Origin: an uncultured Treponema sp.
GTDB taxonomy: Bacteria > Spirochaetota > Spirochaetia > Treponematales > Treponemataceae
NCBI GenBank assembly: GCA_937885475.1
Contig: CAKZZR010000131.1
Span: forward strand, 1 to 8,685
Direction: 5' to 3'
Length of the DNA: 8,685 nt
The notes under the pieces were generated by a model, which had not been told where the DNA came from, made no database searches, and saw only the letters and a program-made list of their open reading frames with translations. Shown here piece by piece: positions 6,459 to 8,685 of this stretch. Position numbers and translations under genes: made by a program. How positions within the stretch are numbered: position 1 is the stretch's first letter; the number at the start of each line of letters is the position of its first letter.

Positions 6459-8609
6459 ATGAGAAAGTTTTTTGATTATGTAAAGAACCGTCCGCTGGCG
6501 TTTGCGTCCATCATCATTCTTTGCGTCCTGTACGTAGTGATGATTTTTGCGGAATTTTTTGCGCCGTATCCTGCGGCAAAAACCTATGAGAACAACACCT
6601 TCCACCCTGCGAACGTGCAGCTTACCATGCGCGGAATAAAGGTTCGGGAATACCGCGTCATAAACAGCGCAACATGGCATTATGTGCGCGTAAAGGACGC
6701 AGAATGCATTCACGAGTTCAGGTTGCTGGCAAAGGGTGCGCCGTACAAGCTGTTCGGCGTTATTCCGTGCCGCCGCCATCTTTTTGGCTGCGACGGCGAC
6801 TATCCGGTGTATCTATTGGGTGCTGACAATCTGGGGCGCGACGTGTTCAGCCGCATCGTGTACGGAAGCCGCATATCGCTTACGATAGGCTTTGTTGCCA
6901 CGGCGGTATCGCTGTTCCTTGCGGTGCTGCTGGGCGGCGTGAGCGGGTATTTTGGCGGCGCGGCGGACTGGGCAATCATGCGCTTTGCCGAATTCTTCAT
7001 GCTGATTCCAAGCCTGTACTTTGTGCTTTTTTTGCGTTCCTTGCTGAACACCCGCATGGACAGCGGCGCTTCCTATATGATTATCACGCTGATTCTGGCA
7101 CTCGTAGGCTGGCCGGGCAGCGCGCGTACGATACGCGGGCTTGTGCATTCCATAAAACGCGAGGAATTTGTAACGGATGCCGCACTAGAGGGCGTTCCCG
7201 GCGTGGTGATTATTTTCAGGCACATCATTCCGCAGACGGCGAGCCTTCTGATTGTGAGTACGGCGCTCAGCGTTCCGTCGTTCATCATGAGCGAGACGGC
7301 GCTTTCGTATCTGGGGCTGGGAATTAGCGACCCGGCGGTAAGCTGGGGCTCGCTTATAAACCGCGACATTTCGACGCTTTCAAACCTGCGGAATTTTCCG
7401 TGGCTTTTGTATCCTGTTCTGATGTTGCTTGTGGTAACGCTTAGCTTTAATTTTTTGGGCGATGCTCTGCGCGATTTTTTTGACCCGTACAGCGCGGCGC
7501 TGGGCACACGTTTTTCTTGGAAGAAGTTTTTAAGCCTTTTTTTAAGAACGAAAAAAAATGAAATCGCTGCTTGTGAAAAAGATGATACAGCAGACGCAGT
7601 GGGTGCTTTTGAGACCGCAGGCGCTGAGGTCTCCGATACGGACTCGAGTACGGGTATGGAAGGGGTGCCGCTTCTTTCTGTGGAAAACCTGCATGTTACG
7701 TTCACCGTGCTGCGTGGTGCAAGGCAGATTCCGATTTATGCCGTGCGCGGCGTGTCGTACAGCGTGCAGCGCGGCGAGATTCTTGGCATTGTGGGCGAGT
7801 CCGGATCCGGAAAATCCGTGAGCACGACGGCAATTCCGAGCTTGCTTCCTGCAAATGCGCATGCTTCCGGGAGAATCGTGTATGACGGAACGGATTTGAT
7901 GACGCTTTCGCAGGGCGAGCTTCGGTCATACCGCGGAAAGCGCATTGCGCTCATTTTTCAGGAGCCGGGGCGTTCCTTTGATCCGATTCAGACAATCGGT
8001 TCCGTTTTTGTGGAAACGTTCCGCAGCGTTGAGCCGGACATTACGCCAGAGGAAGCCTATGACCGGGCAGAAGCGCTGCTCAGCGAGGTGGGGCTGCCTG
8101 ATCCGCGCGGCCGCCTTTCTGCATTTCCGCACCAGTTCAGTGGCGGGCAGCTCCAGCGAATCGGCATTGCCCTTGCGCTTGCTCAGAACTGCGAGCTTCT
8201 GATTGCCGACGAGCCGACGACCGCGCTTGACGTTACGATTCAGGCTCAGATTGTTTCTCTTTTGCTCCGGCTGAAAAAGGAGCGCGGGCTTTCAATCTTG
8301 TTCATAAGCCACAACATCAATCTTGTGGCGCAGATAAGCGATCACATTGCCGTCATGTACGGCGGAAGGGTGATGGAATTTGGAACGGCAGAGCAGATTA
8401 TGAAGTCGCCGCGGAATCCGTATACGCAGGCACTGCTTGCGGCACTCCCGGAATTCGGAAGCCACTACACTGCGTCGCCCATGATTTCAATCAAGGGAAC
8501 GGTGTCTGACCCCGCTTTTCCTGAGCCGGGCTGCCCCTTTGCCCCGCGCTGCTCATATGCCGCCGCCCCATGCCGCATCCCCGGCACCGCGTGCCATCGT
8601 ATGCAGTGA
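6459..8609 (+). CDS. Fused peptide-type ABC importer permease and ATPase (OppC-OppD-like)
   Basis: This 716-residue protein joins two subunits that are usually separate. Residues 1-346 are an OppC/DppC-type permease. It has helix one at about 13-34, a long periplasmic segment with three cysteines (83, 104, 111), the family motif LGADNLGRD at 120-128, more helices, and an EAA loop near 234-260. It ends in the typical FFDPYSAALG. Residues 350-403 are an acidic, Ala/Asp/Glu-rich linker. Residues 404-716 are an OppD/DppD-type ATPase: Walker A GESGSGKS 446-453, Q-loop Q501, signature SGGQ 561-564, Walker B with D584 and E585, H-loop H618. The C-terminal domain has Cys 692, 698, 705 and 712, equivalent to the four cysteines that bind a 4Fe-4S cluster in solved Dpp/Opp ATPases. 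All catalytic motifs look intact. GAGGTGA (6449-6455) overlapping the previous stop is the ribosome site. Similar fusions are annotated in other bacteria. Confidence 0.92.
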   Translation: MRKFFDYVKNRPLAFASIIILCVLYVVMIFAEFFAPYPAAKTYENNTFHPANVQLTMRGIKVREYRVINSATWHYVRVKDAECIHEFRLLAKGAPYKLFGVIPCRRHLFGCDGDYPVYLLGADNLGRDVFSRIVYGSRISLTIGFVATAVSLFLAVLLGGVSGYFGGAADWAIMRFAEFFMLIPSLYFVLFLRSLLNTRMDSGASYMIITLILALVGWPGSARTIRGLVHSIKREEFVTDAALEGVPGVVIIFRHIIPQTASLLIVSTALSVPSFIMSETALSYLGLGISDPAVSWGSLINRDISTLSNLRNFPWLLYPVLMLLVVTLSFNFLGDALRDFFDPYSAALGTRFSWKKFLSLFLRTKKNEIAACEKDDTADAVGAFETAGAEVSDTDSSTGMEGVPLLSVENLHVTFTVLRGARQIPIYAVRGVSYSVQRGEILGIVGESGSGKSVSTTAIPSLLPANAHASGRIVYDGTDLMTLSQGELRSYRGKRIALIFQEPGRSFDPIQTIGSVFVETFRSVEPDITPEEAYDRAEALLSEVGLPDPRGRLSAFPHQFSGGQLQRIGIALALAQNCELLIADEPTTALDVTIQAQIVSLLLRLKKERGLSILFISHNINLVAQISDHIAVMYGGRVMEFGTAEQIMKSPRNPYTQALLAALPEFGSHYTASPMISIKGTVSDPAFPEPGCPFAPRCSYAAAPCRIPGTACHRMQ
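7551..7558 (+). other. Run of eight A at the permease-ATPase junction, possible slippage site
   Basis: Eight consecutive A encode the KK of LRTKKNE, about 20 residues after the permease domain ends. Adding one A, or a -1 shift, makes the next codons AAA then TGA, ending the protein right after the permease. Losing one A opens a different frame that does not encode the ATPase. An in-frame ATG at 7656-7658 (Met400) lies just before the ATPase domain. Slippage is inferred and not shown. Confidence 0.35.
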
Positions 8610-8613
8610 AAGC

Positions 8614-8685
8614 ATGAAAACAGAAATGCGAAAAAATATAAATTTATGCAGCACAAAATTGGCTGACCGAAGCAAAAAGTGGCTT
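8614..8685 (+). CDS. Possible start of a downstream gene (partial, unidentified)
   Basis: An ATG at 8614, four bases after the fusion gene's stop, opens a frame of 24 codons that runs off the window (MKTEMRKNINL and on). The close spacing would suit the next gene of the operon, where a second ATPase (OppF) is expected. The visible residues do not resemble a typical ATPase N-terminus, there is no ribosome site, and the DNA turns AT-rich here. It may simply be intergenic. The palindrome ATAAATTTAT at 8638-8647 lies inside. Confidence 0.2.
   Translation, partial: MKTEMRKNINLCSTKLADRSKKWL

Noticed and set aside
7558..7821. Open frame starting at ATG 7558 beside the A run
   Set aside because: It is out of frame with the ATPase and its product is Arg/Trp/Phe-rich without motifs. 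It is a shadow frame, not a separate gene.
8459..8685. Inverted match AAGCCACT (8459-8466) and AGTGGCTT (8678-8685)
   Set aside because: Eight bases over this distance, with one copy inside coding sequence, is expected by chance.
1..8685. CRISPR arrays, insertion sequences or a transfer boundary
   Set aside because: No regularly spaced repeats, transposase or terminal inverted repeats were seen, and base use is even across the genes.

Overview
The window looks like chromosomal DNA from a spirochaete, most likely a Treponema-type bacterium of middling GC content. This rests on the character of the elongation factor G, which resembles the second, recycling-type EF-G of spirochaetes, and on the overall style of the genes. 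The genus is an inference and was not checked against a database. All genes read on the + strand. I see no insertion sequence, CRISPR array, integrase or phage gene.

Layout. Positions 1-115 hold what is probably the last 37 codons of an unidentified protein. Positions 116-367 carry no gene, but the segment has helix-forming blocks, a candidate terminator and a candidate promoter. An EF-G (368-2422) follows, then a secreted VanY-type D,D-carboxypeptidase (2461-3252) 38 bases downstream, probably on the same transcript. A tRNA-Leu with anticodon GAG (3344-3426) has a near-perfect sigma70-type promoter in front and a compact intrinsic terminator directly behind.

The second half is a peptide-type ABC importer operon. 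It runs in order: lipoprotein binding protein (3494-5329), OppB/DppB-type permease (5344-6450), and one polypeptide joining an OppC/DppC-type permease to an OppD/DppD-type ATPase (6459-8609). The genes are 14 and 8 bases apart. A short open frame may start at 8614, but the window ends before it can be judged. A second ATPase (OppF) is not in view.

How they work together. The lipoprotein should capture peptides or a similar solute in the periplasm. The two permease domains form the channel, and the ATPase domain drives import with ATP. The most unusual feature is the permease-ATPase fusion. An acidic linker joins the domains, and a run of eight A sits where the permease would normally end. One extra A there would give an immediate stop, and an in-frame Met sits just before the ATPase domain. 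The importer also starts only 28 bases after the tRNA terminator, with no clear ribosome binding site, so its expression may depend on readthrough from the tRNA promoter or on an overlapping promoter.
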